From NCBI RefSeq assembly GCF_000170855.1, contig NZ_ABCQ01000002.1, positions 1 to 64,000 of the forward strand: a stretch of DNA of 64,000 nt. Direction: 5' to 3'. This document shows positions 17,419-26,976 of the stretch, one piece after another (position 1 is the stretch's first letter; every line of letters begins with the position of its first letter). A model generated the notes under the pieces. The model worked only from the letters and a program-made list of their open reading frames with translations. It ran no database searches and had not been told where the DNA came from. The stretch is from Moritella sp. PE36. GTDB lineage: Bacteria > Pseudomonadota > Gammaproteobacteria > Enterobacterales > Moritellaceae. Both the position numbers and the translations under genes were made by a program.

Positions 17419-18047
17419 TAAAACGTCAATTTTGCGCCAAGGTTCACCTGCCCTTGCCACATGAGTTCAGCATCAACCAACCACTTACAATTACCGCTAT
17501 TACAAAATAACGATTGTGAACTGCCAATAAATGTTGCGTAACCACGTAAATCGGCGAATAGTGAAAAATCGGGTGTCAATTCATATTCAGCACCGCCACC
17601 AATAGCCATAGAAAAATGCGTTTCATTAGAGAAACGTCCACTTGGGCGCATTTGTGTTAAACCAGCACTGGTGGTGATATAAGGGCGAAACTTACCTTGC
17701 GGGAAATATAACGCGCCACCCAAATGTAAATAGTCAGTATCAAGACCGGTCACCTCGGATTGATTTAAGTTATCGCCAATACTGAATTCTGTGGATTGGT
17801 GGCTATAAAGTAAATAAATGCTACCTGGATCTGGGGTTGTCACACCCGCCATAATGCCCCAATGCCCTGACTCTGCTATTTTGACTGAACTTTCTTCTTG
17901 GGTATTGCTATCGATTGTTGAAAAATCATTCGACCCAAAGCCATATCCACCAAACGGAGCGACAAATACCTCAGCGGCAGCAATTGCAGAGTGCATCAAT
18001 ACACTAATCGATAGCAAAATAGCACCAAATTGTTGCTTATACTTCAT
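17418..18047 (-). CDS. Outer-membrane beta-barrel protein
   Basis: 209 residues with a clear signal peptide (KQQFGAILLSISVLMHSAIA, cleavage near AAAEV) and alternating hydrophobic/aromatic strands ending in LGAKLTF, with the terminal phenylalanine typical of outer-membrane barrels. It resembles the small OmpA/OmpW-type 8-stranded porin-like group rather than a trimeric porin. Two cysteines in LFCNSGNCKW probably form a loop disulfide. Substrate unknown. AGGATG ribosome site. The 3' end abuts a 21-bp tandem array. Confidence 0.75.
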   Translation of the reverse strand: MKYKQQFGAILLSISVLMHSAIAAAEVFVAPFGGYGFGSNDFSTIDSNTQEESSVKIAESGHWGIMAGVTTPDPGSIYLLYSHQSTEFSIGDNLNQSEVTGLDTDYLHLGGALYFPQGKFRPYITTSAGLTQMRPSGRFSNETHFSMAIGGGAEYELTPDFSLFADLRGYATFIGSSQSLFCNSGNCKWLVDAELMWQGQVNLGAKLTF

Positions 18048-18191
18048 AATACATCCTGTAATATCATGATTGACTGTTAAAAATATAGCATTGCCACACT
18101 TTTATCCCCATCTACAGGATCACTTTTTCAACAAAAAACGATATACTGCCCTGCTCAACCGCCCTTTGGTTTCATAATACGAGAGACAGAT

Positions 18192-20105
18192 ATGCTGCAT
18201 CAGACGTTACAACACTACTTTGGCTATGATCAATTTAGAGAAGGCCAAGAAGCTGTCATTAACAGTATTGTCAGTGGAAATTCAAGTGCAGCCATCTTTC
18301 CAACTGGCTCAGGTAAATCATTATGCTATCAGATATCAGCATTACATTTACCAAACTTAACCTTAGTGATCTCACCGTTATTAGCCCTGATCCAAGACCA
18401 GTTATTATTTTTAAAGAAACATAACGTCGCGGCAGCTAAAATTGATTCGAGCATGTCAGTCGATGAAGTCAGAGAGACCATGTCAAAGGTACGCGAGGGG
18501 GAAGTTAAGATCTTAATGATCTCGGTTGAACGTTTGAAGAATGAACGCTTCCGTAGATTCATCAAACAAGTACCGATTTCATTATTGGTGATCGATGAAG
18601 CCCACTGTATTTCAGAATGGGGACACAACTTCCGTCCCGATTACTTGAAACTGCCGCAGTACCAAAAAGAGCTAAACATTAAACAAGCTTTATTATTAAC
18701 GGCAACCGCGACACCCGCCGTTATTAAAGACATGGAAACCAAGTTTAATATCAAACCAGAAGATATTATACAAACTGGTTTTCATCGCGCTAACCTCAGC
18801 TTATTAATGCACCCGATTGCCCAAGACAAGAAACTGCATGCGCTAACTCGTTGGTTAGGTAAAAAGGCCGGACAAGCATCCATTGTCTATGTCACCTTGC
18901 AAAGAACGGCAGAAGAGCTAGCCAGCGCTCTGCAACAAACGGGGATTGAAGCCGTGGCGTATCATGCCGGTATGCCCACCGAGATCCGTGAAGAAGTGCA
19001 GCAAAAATTTATGCGTAATGGCATCGACTGTATTGTTGCAACTATCGCTTTTGGTATGGGCATTGATAAAAGTAATATCCGCAACGTCGTGCATTTTGAT
19101 TTACCTAAGTCGATTGAGAACTACAGCCAGGAAATTGGTCGTGCAGGTCGTGACGGTAATGATTCACAATGTCTGGTATTAGCTAATTTAGATAACCAAA
19201 GTATTCTCGAAAACTTTGTTTACGGTGATACGCCCGAGCTCAATGGCATTGAAACGGTACTTAGCGAAATCCAAGCAGCTGGGACTGAATGGGAACATAC
19301 TTTATACGGGTTATCGATGAGTAGTAACTTGCGCCAAGCGCCGTTAAAAACCTTATTGGTGTATTTAGAAATGCAAGGCATCATCAAGCCTCTGTATTCC
19401 TATTTTGCTGAATACCGCTTTAAATTCTTAAAAGATCCAGCGCAAATACTTAATCAATTCAATGATGAAAAACGCGTATTTATTGAAGAAATATTTAACG
19501 CATCACCGGCGAAACGCACTTGGGCAACAGTTAACTTTGAACGTATGAGTGAGGGTTATCAAGAGCAGCGTAGTCGCGTGATCACCGCACTGGAATTTTT
19601 GCATGAACGCAATAACATTGTGCTTGAAAGCAAGTTAATGACCGATGTATATCAGATATTAAATTCACGCTTTGATAGCCAACAATTAGCCGAAACACTG
19701 CATCAACAATTTGCCAATAAAGAACAAAGTGAAATTAAACGCGTGCATGCAGTAGGCCAATATATTCAGAGTTCGCAATGCTTAAGCAAAGGCTTATCAA
19801 CTTACTTTGGAGATGACAAAGCGCCAGAACAATGCGGAACTTGCTCTGTCTGTCAGGGGCGCATTGCGCAGTTGCCACAACCCGCCAGCATGCCACCGCT
19901 ATCGATAGAGCACGTTGTCGAACTCAGCCAAGCGTTTATTAATGCTTGCGGAAAACAGCCTACGCCAGTATTAATCACCCGTTTCTTATCCGGCATAAGT
20001 ACCCCGTTATTCATGAAAATGAAAGCCAAGAAGATCAGTAACTTTGCCGCGCTGCAAGCCTATCCTTATCAGCAAGTATTAACCTTGCTCACCAACAACC
20101 AGTAG
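18192..20105 (+). CDS. RecQ-family ATP-dependent DNA helicase
   Basis: 637 residues. Superfamily 2 helicase motifs: FPTGSGKSLCYQ (near residue 36), VIDEAHCISEWGHNFRP (near 132, including the RecQ aromatic-rich loop), TATATP, and VHFDLPKSIENYSQEIGRAG. The zinc cluster (Cys near 530, then CGTCSVC at 547-553) is RecQ-like but lies about 150 residues further from the helicase core than in E. coli RecQ, after a winged-helix-like region. It is therefore a RecQ paralogue and perhaps not the housekeeping RecQ. It likely unwinds 3'-tailed DNA during repair. Confidence 0.85.
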   Translation: MLHQTLQHYFGYDQFREGQEAVINSIVSGNSSAAIFPTGSGKSLCYQISALHLPNLTLVISPLLALIQDQLLFLKKHNVAAAKIDSSMSVDEVRETMSKVREGEVKILMISVERLKNERFRRFIKQVPISLLVIDEAHCISEWGHNFRPDYLKLPQYQKELNIKQALLLTATATPAVIKDMETKFNIKPEDIIQTGFHRANLSLLMHPIAQDKKLHALTRWLGKKAGQASIVYVTLQRTAEELASALQQTGIEAVAYHAGMPTEIREEVQQKFMRNGIDCIVATIAFGMGIDKSNIRNVVHFDLPKSIENYSQEIGRAGRDGNDSQCLVLANLDNQSILENFVYGDTPELNGIETVLSEIQAAGTEWEHTLYGLSMSSNLRQAPLKTLLVYLEMQGIIKPLYSYFAEYRFKFLKDPAQILNQFNDEKRVFIEEIFNASPAKRTWATVNFERMSEGYQEQRSRVITALEFLHERNNIVLESKLMTDVYQILNSRFDSQQLAETLHQQFANKEQSEIKRVHAVGQYIQSSQCLSKGLSTYFGDDKAPEQCGTCSVCQGRIAQLPQPASMPPLSIEHVVELSQAFINACGKQPTPVLITRFLSGISTPLFMKMKAKKISNFAALQAYPYQQVLTLLTNNQ

Positions 20106-20124
20106 ACTTTTCTACCCGCATAAA

Positions 20125-20155
20125 AAATAGCGCTACAGATCCTGCAGCGCTATTT
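20125..20155 (+). terminator. Terminator after RecQ-like helicase
   Basis: Stem AAATAGCGCT/AGCGCTATTT with an inner CAG/CTG extension and 3-base loop; 20 bp past the helicase stop and also positioned for the convergent tpx gene (A-run upstream). Confidence 0.7.
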
Positions 20156-20220
20156 CATATTCATTATTCCAAACTAAGTTTAGAAACTTTAAGTCACTAT
20201 TTATGTTTAACCACTTATGG

Positions 20221-20718
20221 TTATAGTGCTTTAAGTGCTAGCTCATAGTTAGCTTCATCTGTGATTTCAGCAACTAATTCACTGTGTGTCACAACACCTT
20301 CAGCATTGATACATACTACAGCACGCGTCGTTAAACCACGTAAAGCACCATCAGGAATCGCAACACCGTAAGCTTCTGCAAACTCAGGGCTGCGGAATGT
20401 TGAAGCATGTTGTACGTTAGCAATGCTTTCAACTTCACAGAAGCGACCTGTCGCAAAAGGAAGATCTGCAGACACACATACCACAACTGTATTTTCTAAT
20501 GTTGCAGCAGCTTCATTGAATTTACGTACGCCAGTCGCACATACAGGCGTATCGATGCTTGGGAAAATGTTAAGTACAACATTCTTGCCCTGTAAACTAG
20601 CCAGAGTTAAATCAGATAAGTCTCCAGCAGTTAATGAGAAAGCTGGCGCTAATGAACCAACCGTAGGGATTGTACCTGAGATATTTACAGCATCGCCTTG
20701 AAAAGTAACTTGAGTCAT
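20221..20718 (-). CDS. tpx: Thiol peroxidase Tpx
   Basis: 165 residues from the ATG at 20718 (MTQVTFQGDAVNISG...), near the E. coli length of 168; the open frame extends to 20829 but the extra N-terminus is not part of Tpx. Atypical 2-Cys peroxiredoxin: peroxidatic cysteine in FPSIDTPVCATGV and resolving cysteine in SADLPFATGRFC. Reduces peroxides using thioredoxin. A perfect FNR-type box lies 55 bp upstream of the start. Confidence 0.95.
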   Translation of the reverse strand: MTQVTFQGDAVNISGTIPTVGSLAPAFSLTAGDLSDLTLASLQGKNVVLNIFPSIDTPVCATGVRKFNEAAATLENTVVVCVSADLPFATGRFCEVESIANVQHASTFRSPEFAEAYGVAIPDGALRGLTTRAVVCINAEGVVTHSELVAEITDEANYELALKAL

Positions 20719-20772
20719 ATTTTTATCCGTTTTATAAATGAATGTAATCATTGATTTAACCGCTAGCAAAAA

Positions 20773-20786
20773 TTGATCTAGATCAA
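20773..20786. promoter_or_regulatory. FNR-type binding site upstream of tpx
   Basis: TTGATCTAGATCAA is an exact match to the FNR consensus TTGATnnnnATCAA and a perfect palindrome. It sits 55 bp upstream of the tpx ATG, so it most likely controls tpx; E. coli tpx is also under oxygen-responsive control. Confidence 0.7.
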
Positions 20787-20909
20787 CAAAGTGATTTTTA
20801 ATATATAACGTCCCTACACCTGTGTACACTCCACAGCGTAAGTATTTGTCAGGTCTGACCTATTACATTTTTTATGTTGTTTTCTTCAAAAAATTCAACC
20901 ACAAAAAAA

Positions 20910-20932
20910 GGCGATGCATTAAATGCATCGCC
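20910..20932 (-). terminator. Terminator after nagE
   Basis: Stem GGCGATGCAT/ATGCATCGCC with a 3-base loop; an A-run on one side and T-run on the other make it functional in either direction. It lies between nagE (ends 20986) and tpx. Confidence 0.85.
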
Positions 20933-20985
20933 CTTTTTAACCCTTGGAGATTAACTACAAAGTAGCTAATCTCTATACAAGGCTA

Positions 20986-22440
20986 TTAAACAAGTTTCTT
21001 AAGTGCGTTAGCAACGAATTCAACTTGTGGACCAATCACTACTTGTACCGCAGTTTTACTTGGCTTGATCACACCTGGTACGTGGCGCTTAAGTTCAGCG
21101 TCATTTACAAGTGAAGAATCTTTCACGTCAAGACGTAAACGTGTTGCACAGTTATCAACGTGTACTAGGTTATCTTTACCACCAACAAGTTCGAAAACTT
21201 TAGCCGCGACTTCAGCGTGTGAAGCTTTACCCGCTTTAGCAGGAGCAACTGATTCTTCACCAGCGTCTTCACGACCTGGCGTTTTAAGGTCAAACTTAAT
21301 GATGATAGCGCGGAATGAAACGTAGTAGATTACGAAGAATGCAGCACCTTGAACCAGTAGCATGTACCAGTTAACAGCAAGTGGGTTACGTGAAGATAAT
21401 ACTAAATCAACTAAACCAGCACTGAAACCGAAGCCTGCAATCCACTGCATAGAAGCAGCGATGAATACAGAAACACCTGTTAAGAATGCGTGTAAAACGA
21501 ATAGTACCGGCGCAACGAACATGAATGAGAATTCTAGAGGCTCTGTAACACCCGTGAAGAATGTTGCGAAACCAGCAGCCATCATGATAGACGTTACTTT
21601 CGCTTTGTTTTCAGGCTTAGAAGTATGGATGAACGCTAGTGCAGCACCTAATAGACCAAACATCATGATTGGGAAGAAACCAGCTTGGTACATACCAGTA
21701 ACACCTACAGTCGCATTACCGTTAGCAATTGATTGTGCGCCACCAAGGAAGTTAGGGATATCGTTAATACCAGCAACGTCAAACCAGAATACTGAGTTAA
21801 GTGCATGGTGAAGACCAACTGGGATAAGCATACGGTTAAAGAATGCGTAGATACCAGCGCCTGAAGGACCCATATCTTTAATGCTAGTACCGAAAGTTAC
21901 TAGACCATCAAAAATCATTGGCCAGACGAACATAAGCACAAATGACAGACCCATCATTACAAAAGAAGTAACAATTGGTACTAAACGACGACCACTGAAG
22001 AAGGTAAGCGCTTTAGGCAGCTCAACTTCGCTGAAGCGGTTATATAGTTCAGCAGTGATAACACCCACCAAAATACCAACAAACTGGTTGTTTATTTTGC
22101 CGAATGCAGCAGACACTTCGTCAGCGCCAACACCTTGGATAGCAGCAACTGAACCCGGTGAAAGTAGCGTTGTCACAACGAGGAAGCCAACAAGACCAGC
22201 AAGCGCGGCTGAACCGTCTTTGTCTTTTGACATACCGTAAGCAACACCTACAGCAAATAGAAGAGACATGTTATCAATGATTGCAGCACCAGATTTGATG
22301 AAGAATGCTGCAAGCATGCTTTCACCGCCCCATGCTACTGGATCAATCCAATAACCAATACCCATTAATACCGCAGCAGCAGGTAGAACTGCCACTGGAA
22401 CCATTAGTGCACGACCAATCTTTTGTAAATAGCTAAACAT
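20986..22440 (-). CDS. nagE: PTS N-acetylglucosamine transporter, EIICB (NagE)
   Basis: 484 residues from the ATG at 22440 (MFSYLQKIGRALMVPVAVLP), which has AAGGA upstream; the frame is open to 22515. EIIC membrane domain (about residues 1-375; GLHHALNSVFWFDVAG, FFTGVTEPLEFSFMF) followed by EIIB with the phosphorylated cysteine in VDNCATRLRLDV near residue 432. No EIIA domain, unlike the 648-residue E. coli NagE, so it presumably takes phosphate from a separate glucose-type EIIA. Divergent from nagBAC, with shared NagC/CRP-like control. Confidence 0.93.
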   Translation of the reverse strand: MFSYLQKIGRALMVPVAVLPAAAVLMGIGYWIDPVAWGGESMLAAFFIKSGAAIIDNMSLLFAVGVAYGMSKDKDGSAALAGLVGFLVVTTLLSPGSVAAIQGVGADEVSAAFGKINNQFVGILVGVITAELYNRFSEVELPKALTFFSGRRLVPIVTSFVMMGLSFVLMFVWPMIFDGLVTFGTSIKDMGPSGAGIYAFFNRMLIPVGLHHALNSVFWFDVAGINDIPNFLGGAQSIANGNATVGVTGMYQAGFFPIMMFGLLGAALAFIHTSKPENKAKVTSIMMAAGFATFFTGVTEPLEFSFMFVAPVLFVLHAFLTGVSVFIAASMQWIAGFGFSAGLVDLVLSSRNPLAVNWYMLLVQGAAFFVIYYVSFRAIIIKFDLKTPGREDAGEESVAPAKAGKASHAEVAAKVFELVGGKDNLVHVDNCATRLRLDVKDSSLVNDAELKRHVPGVIKPSKTAVQVVIGPQVEFVANALKKLV

Positions 22441-22546
22441 ACAGCCATCATCCTTATCTAAGTTTAAAATCCAATTAAATGTTTTGTTCTTGTTATAGAA
22501 CTGTTGCAGTTCCATTAAAAGAACAGACTTTGTACTTACACCACAA

Positions 22547-22569
22547 CTTATTTCGTAATGTAAAGTAAG
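22547..22569. promoter_or_regulatory. Candidate NagC operator in nagE-nagB spacer
   Basis: Imperfect dyad CTTATTTC ... AAAGTAAG centred at 22558, similar to NagC sites of the TTATTT...AAATAA kind. Position in the divergent spacer supports this; not proven. Confidence 0.4.
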
Positions 22570-22612
22570 ATGGCGTTAATGACAAACCAAATTCACTTTT
22601 AATTCCCTGCAG

Positions 22613-22628
22613 TGTGATCTATTTCAAC
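22613..22628. promoter_or_regulatory. CRP-like site in nagE-nagB spacer
   Basis: TGTGATCTATTTCAAC: a perfect TGTGA half and a partial second half (TCAAC for TCACA). CRP activates the divergent nag operons in E. coli from the same position. Confidence 0.5.
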
Positions 22629-22646
22629 GATTTGAGCAGAAAAAGG

Positions 22647-22676
22647 TAAGTTTTGATAGCTGGATCCTAAAACTTA
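22647..22676. promoter_or_regulatory. Second inverted repeat in nagE-nagB spacer
   Basis: TAAGTTTT (22647-22654) and AAAACTTA (22669-22676), perfect 8-bp arms with a 14-base spacer. Its centre is about 103 bp from the candidate NagC dyad at 22558, close to ten helical turns, which would allow a repression loop as in E. coli. Confidence 0.35.
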
Positions 22677-22731
22677 ATTTACAATTAAAAAAAAGTATCA
22701 ATTACCATTTAAAAACTATAGAGAGTATCGC

Positions 22732-23541
22732 ATGAGATTAATTCCTTTAATTACCCCTGCTCAAGTCGGTCGCTGGAGCGCAGCTTACATCGTTAATAAA
22801 ATTAACGCGTTTAACCCAACTGCAGATAAGCCGTTTGTTTTAGGGCTACCAACTGGCGGTACTCCACTTACTACATATAAAGAACTGATCAAATTACACC
22901 AAGCGGGTGACGTTAGCTTTGAACACGTGGTTACTTTCAACATGGACGAATATGTAGGTATAGATAAAGATCACCCAGAAAGCTACCGCACATTCATGTA
23001 CAGTAACTTCTTCAATCATGTAAACATTCAAGATAAAAACGTTAACTTGTTGAATGGTAATGCAGAAGATCTTGATGCTGAGTGCCAACGTTATGAAGAT
23101 AAAATTAAGAGCTACGGTAAAATTAACCTATTCATGGGTGGCGTAGGTGTTGATGGTCACATCGCTTTTAACGAACCAGCATCATCACTGGCTTCACGCA
23201 CTCGTATCAAAACACTAACACAAGACACGCGGATTGCTAATTCACGTTTCTTTGATAACGATATTAGCCAAGTACCAAGACTAGCACTGACGGTTGGCGT
23301 AGGTACATTATTGGACTCACAAGAAATCTTGGTGTTGATCACTGGCCACAACAAAGCATTAGCACTTGAAGCAGCGGTTGAAGGTAGCGTAAACCACCTT
23401 TGGACTATCTCTGCGCTACAGTTACACCCAAAATCAATTATTGCTTGTGACGAACCAGCAACGATGGAATTAAAAGTTAAAACTGTGCGCTACTTTACAG
23501 AATTAGAAGCACAGAACATTCAAAGCTTTATTACGGAGTAA
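22732..23541 (+). CDS. nagB: Glucosamine-6-phosphate deaminase NagB
   Basis: 269 residues, close to the 266 of E. coli. Converts glucosamine-6-P to fructose-6-P and ammonia. Family motifs: [24 protein letters not shown] (general-base Asp), [20 protein letters not shown] (catalytic His) and RTRIKTLT. Allosteric-site residues typical of hexameric NagB are plausible but not checked. First gene of nagBAC; 4 bp before nagA. Confidence 0.96.
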   Translation: MRLIPLITPAQVGRWSAAYIVNKINAFNPTADKPFVLGLPTGGTPLTTYKELIKLHQAGDVSFEHVVTFNMDEYVGIDKDHPESYRTFMYSNFFNHVNIQDKNVNLLNGNAEDLDAECQRYEDKIKSYGKINLFMGGVGVDGHIAFNEPASSLASRTRIKTLTQDTRIANSRFFDNDISQVPRLALTVGVGTLLDSQEILVLITGHNKALALEAAVEGSVNHLWTISALQLHPKSIIACDEPATMELKVKTVRYFTELEAQNIQSFITE

Positions 23542-23545
23542 GTCC

Positions 23546-24682
23546 ATGTATGCACTCACTAATTGTACTATCTACACAAACGACAGAGTGTTAACTGAGC
23601 ACTGTGTAATTGTCGATGGTGAATTCATTCATGATCTTGTTGCGCTTACAGATTGCCCAACAGATATCGAACGTATTGACCTTGCAGGTGCAAGCTTAAC
23701 GGCTGGTTTTATTGATTTACAACTCAATGGTTGTGGTGGTGTATTGTTTAATACGGATATTAGTATTAACACCCTTGAAATAATGCAACAAACCAATGAA
23801 CGCTTTGGTTGTACTAGCTACTTGCCAACATTGATCACGGCTACTGATACAGAAATGAAATCTGCTATTGATACCATGGCAGCGTATTTAGACAAGCACA
23901 GCAACCAAGCACTGGGTTTGCATTTAGAAGGTCCTTACCTGTCTACTGCGAAAAAAGGCATTCACAGCATTGACCTTATTCGTCGCAGTGAACAAACCAT
24001 GATCGATCATATCTGCAGTCACAGTGCCGTGATCAGCAAAGTAACCTTAGCGCCAGAAAATACGGATCCAGCACATATTCAGCAACTTAGCGCTGCAGAC
24101 GTATTGGTTTCTGTCGGTCATAGTAACGCCACTTATACTGAGTGTATGCAAGGTTTTGAAGCTGGCGCGCGTTTTGCGACGCATTTATTTAATGCTATGA
24201 GCTCAATTACAGGTCGCGACCCAGGTGTGGTAGGCGCAATTTACGATCATAAAGACGTTTACGCCGGTATTATCGTTGATGGTCACCATGTCGATTACGC
24301 GAATGTGCGTATGAGCCATAAACTAATGGGCGAAAAGTTAGTCTTAGTCACTGATGCTGTAGCGCCTGCAGGTGCTGACATCAAGTCTTTTGACTTCGTG
24401 GGCACAGAAGTGTTCTATCGTGATGGTAAATGTGTGGGTGCCGATGGTACACTAGGCGGCTCAGCATTAACGATGATCGAAGCAGTTGAAAATACAGTGA
24501 AACATGTTGGCATACCGCTAGATGAAACACTGCGCATGGCAAATCTATACCCAGCAAAAGCCATTGGTGTAGACGATAAACTCGGTAGCATTGCCAAAGG
24601 CAAAGTTGCTAATTTAACAGCCTTTGATGCGGACTTCACTGTTATCAAAACGATCGTAAACGGACAAGTGAAAAGCTTCTAA
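23546..24682 (+). CDS. nagA: N-acetylglucosamine-6-phosphate deacetylase NagA
   Basis: 378 residues, amidohydrolase superfamily. Removes acetate from GlcNAc-6-P made by NagE. Motifs: [20 protein letters not shown] (metal-binding Glu), SVGHSNATY (His), [11 protein letters not shown] (His) and [10 protein letters not shown] (catalytic Asp). GGAG ribosome site inside the end of nagB. Followed 2 bp later by nagC. Confidence 0.96.
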   Translation: MYALTNCTIYTNDRVLTEHCVIVDGEFIHDLVALTDCPTDIERIDLAGASLTAGFIDLQLNGCGGVLFNTDISINTLEIMQQTNERFGCTSYLPTLITATDTEMKSAIDTMAAYLDKHSNQALGLHLEGPYLSTAKKGIHSIDLIRRSEQTMIDHICSHSAVISKVTLAPENTDPAHIQQLSAADVLVSVGHSNATYTECMQGFEAGARFATHLFNAMSSITGRDPGVVGAIYDHKDVYAGIIVDGHHVDYANVRMSHKLMGEKLVLVTDAVAPAGADIKSFDFVGTEVFYRDGKCVGADGTLGGSALTMIEAVENTVKHVGIPLDETLRMANLYPAKAIGVDDKLGSIAKGKVANLTAFDADFTVIKTIVNGQVKSF

Positions 24683-24684
24683 TT

Positions 24685-25908
24685 ATGAAACATAGCCCAG
24701 TCGCCAATATTGAATTTATTAAACAAGTCAATACCGCCTCTGTTTATCGCCTTATCGATGAACAGAAACAAATTTCACGTGTTGATTTAGCCAAACTTAG
24801 CGAGCTAGCGCCTGCAAGTATTACTAAGATGACACGTCAATTAATGGCGGCGGGGTTAATTAAAGAAGTTGCACAACAAGCCTCTACAGGTGGTCGACCG
24901 GCAATCTCACTAACCTGTGAAATAGATCCATTTATCTTTGTAAGTTGTAAACTGGGTCGTAATAATTTAACCATCGCCTTGCATGACATTGCAGGCACTA
25001 AGCTGATCGATTACCGAGTCGCTTTAGACTCAGCTCCCAACAATGATGTGATCCCGTTTTTATTAGCACAAATAGCTGACTTCATTAGCGCTAATATTAA
25101 CCCTAATGAACAACATCTGATCGCGATTGCGGTAACATCACCCGGCTTGATCGACCGTGAATCAGGCACCATTGTATATCTACCAAAACACAATTTGAAA
25201 GATATCCAGCTCGGAAAAATGCTCACTGAAGAGTTTAATGTGCCTGCGTATATTGCCAATCATACCCAATCGTTATCATTAGCAGAGTTATATTTTGGTG
25301 CGGCGCAAGATTGCCAAGACAGCGTATTATTGTCTGTGCATGACGGTGTTGGTTCCGGCATTATTAATAACGGTAAAATCTTTACTAACTACAATAACCA
25401 AGTTGGTGAAATCGGTCATATTCGCATTGATCCGCTGGGCTTGCCTTGTCACTGTGGCAGTCATGGTTGTTTAGAGACTATTGCCTCTAATGAAGCGATC
25501 CTGAAACAGATCAAGGGGTTAATTAAGCAAGGTCATGAAACCTGTCTAACGCCCGAAAACTTGACCATCGAAGCGATTTGTACTGCTGCAAATAACGGTG
25601 ATGAATTAGCGGTACAAGTACTGCAACGGGTGAGTAAATTACTCGGTCAAGCCATTGCAATCATAGTTAACTTATTTAACCCACAAAAAGTGTTAATCAA
25701 AGGTGAGATCGTGGCGGCAAAAGCACTCATGTTCCCGATGATTGAGCACTCTGTACAACAACATGCTTTAGGTAGCTTCGTGCCAAACCTAGTGATTAAT
25801 GAAGCTAAATTTCAAAATGAGCCATCAATGGCTGGTGTTGCTTTAGTCCGTAAAGCACTATTAGAAGGCAGCCTACTGAGCCACATTATTCATGAGCATA
25901 GCGCTTAA
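24685..25908 (+). CDS. nagC: ROK-family repressor NagC
   Basis: 407 residues, matching E. coli NagC (406). N-terminal winged HTH (ISRVDLAKLSELAPASITKM) and a ROK sugar-binding domain with the zinc motif CHCGSHGCLE in HIRIDPLGLP context. In E. coli, NagC represses nagE and nagBAC and is released by GlcNAc-6-P; placement as the last gene gives autoregulation. Confidence 0.95.
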   Translation: MKHSPVANIEFIKQVNTASVYRLIDEQKQISRVDLAKLSELAPASITKMTRQLMAAGLIKEVAQQASTGGRPAISLTCEIDPFIFVSCKLGRNNLTIALHDIAGTKLIDYRVALDSAPNNDVIPFLLAQIADFISANINPNEQHLIAIAVTSPGLIDRESGTIVYLPKHNLKDIQLGKMLTEEFNVPAYIANHTQSLSLAELYFGAAQDCQDSVLLSVHDGVGSGIINNGKIFTNYNNQVGEIGHIRIDPLGLPCHCGSHGCLETIASNEAILKQIKGLIKQGHETCLTPENLTIEAICTAANNGDELAVQVLQRVSKLLGQAIAIIVNLFNPQKVLIKGEIVAAKALMFPMIEHSVQQHALGSFVPNLVINEAKFQNEPSMAGVALVRKALLEGSLLSHIIHEHSA

Positions 25909-25921
25909 TTTAGCCGATGAC

Positions 25922-25955
25922 GGTACCTAAACAATTTCAGTACGTTTGGGTTACC
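25922..25955 (+). terminator. Weak hairpin after nagC
   Basis: GGTACCTAAAC pairs imperfectly with GTTTGGGTTACC; a T-rich stretch follows some 15 bases later. Low-confidence end of the nagBAC transcript. Confidence 0.35.
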
Positions 25956-26042
25956 CTGCCCCTGCTTGGTTATCATTTTCATTTTTGTTTGTTATAATCA
26001 TACCAATTCAGCCAAGCTGATAACCCTTTTTAATTATTGCTA

Positions 26043-26384
26043 ATGAGTATTGATATGCATTTCGATGACAATATCCGCATGGTTTTCTCCACCGAAAGCG
26101 GCCGTATTAAAGAAGAAAAACAAGTTGAAACGGCACCTGAAGGTGATGGCATAGTGCGTATTCGCCGCGAAACCAAAGGCCGTAAAGGTAAAGGCGCGAC
26201 AACAATTAGCGGTATCGAATTACCCGAAAAAGAATTAAAAGCCCTCGCCAAAGAATTGAAAAAGAAAAGCGGTGTTGGTGGCAGTGTGAAAGATTTCATC
26301 ATCGAAATCCAAGGAGATCAGCGAGATATGGCAAAAGAATTTTTAGAGAAAAAAGGCTATACCGTGAAACTCGCTGGCGGTTAA
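26043..26384 (+). CDS. yciH: SUI1/eIF1-family translation factor YciH
   Basis: 113 residues from the ATG at 26043; an ATG at 26055 (MHFDDNIRMVFSTESGRIKE) is equally possible and closer to E. coli YciH (108). The SUI1 domain is clear: GRKGKGATTISGIEL, KELKKKSGVGGSVKD, IEIQGDQRDMAKEFLEKKGY, ending KLAGG. YciH resembles eukaryotic eIF1 and is thought to act on the ribosome in stress; exact role unsettled. TATAAT at 25993-25998 is a likely -10 box. Confidence 0.92.
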   Translation: MSIDMHFDDNIRMVFSTESGRIKEEKQVETAPEGDGIVRIRRETKGRKGKGATTISGIELPEKELKALAKELKKKSGVGGSVKDFIIEIQGDQRDMAKEFLEKKGYTVKLAGG

Positions 26385-26581
26385 ATCCCCTATAGTGATC
26401 AAAGTAGTTATAACTACTTAATAAAGGCAATTATCAATGTGCGACATGTAATAGCAGATAGAACATTGATAAGCCATTATTTGCTGTAAGTTAGTCATTA
26501 AGGTGGGTACCAGAATTACCATAAGGGTAATTAAACGCACTATAGTTATTTGTAGAATAGTTATCTGTAGATACCTCGGCA

Positions 26582-26791
26582 TCATTTTGCCATTCTAAAT
26601 ATATATTCGAGTTCCCCCAGTGGGTGAGGATATAAATAGGGCATTGGGTTATTGTCTATTCGCCCATCAAAATAATGTCCCCCTCCCCGCTTACTATCAG
26701 GCCATTCAGAATTAGTGGGCTCCCCACTCGTATTACTACAACCGGATAAAAAGCCGAACATAAAGATGGCTATCAGCATAAGTTTCATCAT
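26582..26791 (-). CDS. Small putative lipoprotein
   Basis: 69 residues. N-terminus KLMLIAIFMFGFLSGC ends in a lipobox (LSGC), so the mature protein would be about 51 residues anchored by lipid at Cys18. Mature part is polar and aromatic (GHYFDGRIDNNPMPYLYPHP) with no domain I know. Good AGGAG-like site upstream (complement of TTCTCCTC). Function unknown. Confidence 0.65.
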   Translation of the reverse strand: MMKLMLIAIFMFGFLSGCSNTSGEPTNSEWPDSKRGGGHYFDGRIDNNPMPYLYPHPLGELEYIFRMAK

Positions 26792-26976
26792 TTTCTCCTC
26801 ATGTTATTACTGATACATACTAATGATCAATCAATTATAAATTAACTATAGCCCCAACCACGATAACCGTCACCTTAGCTCCACGCCTCTCTGCGTCTTT
26901 AAATACTTGTCATTTGTATCAAATCAAGGCAACATGACCTAGTCGACAATGATCATACGATCCTGTTCGATATAAT

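Noticed and set aside
21362-21811. 149-codon frame antisense to nagE
   Set aside because: It lies wholly inside the well-supported nagE coding region on the opposite strand; composition is a mirror of that gene.
26402-26419. Perfect 18-bp palindrome AAGTAGTT-AT-AACTACTT after yciH
   Set aside because: It could be a hairpin but has no U-tract and only AT-rich pairing; not listed as a terminator.
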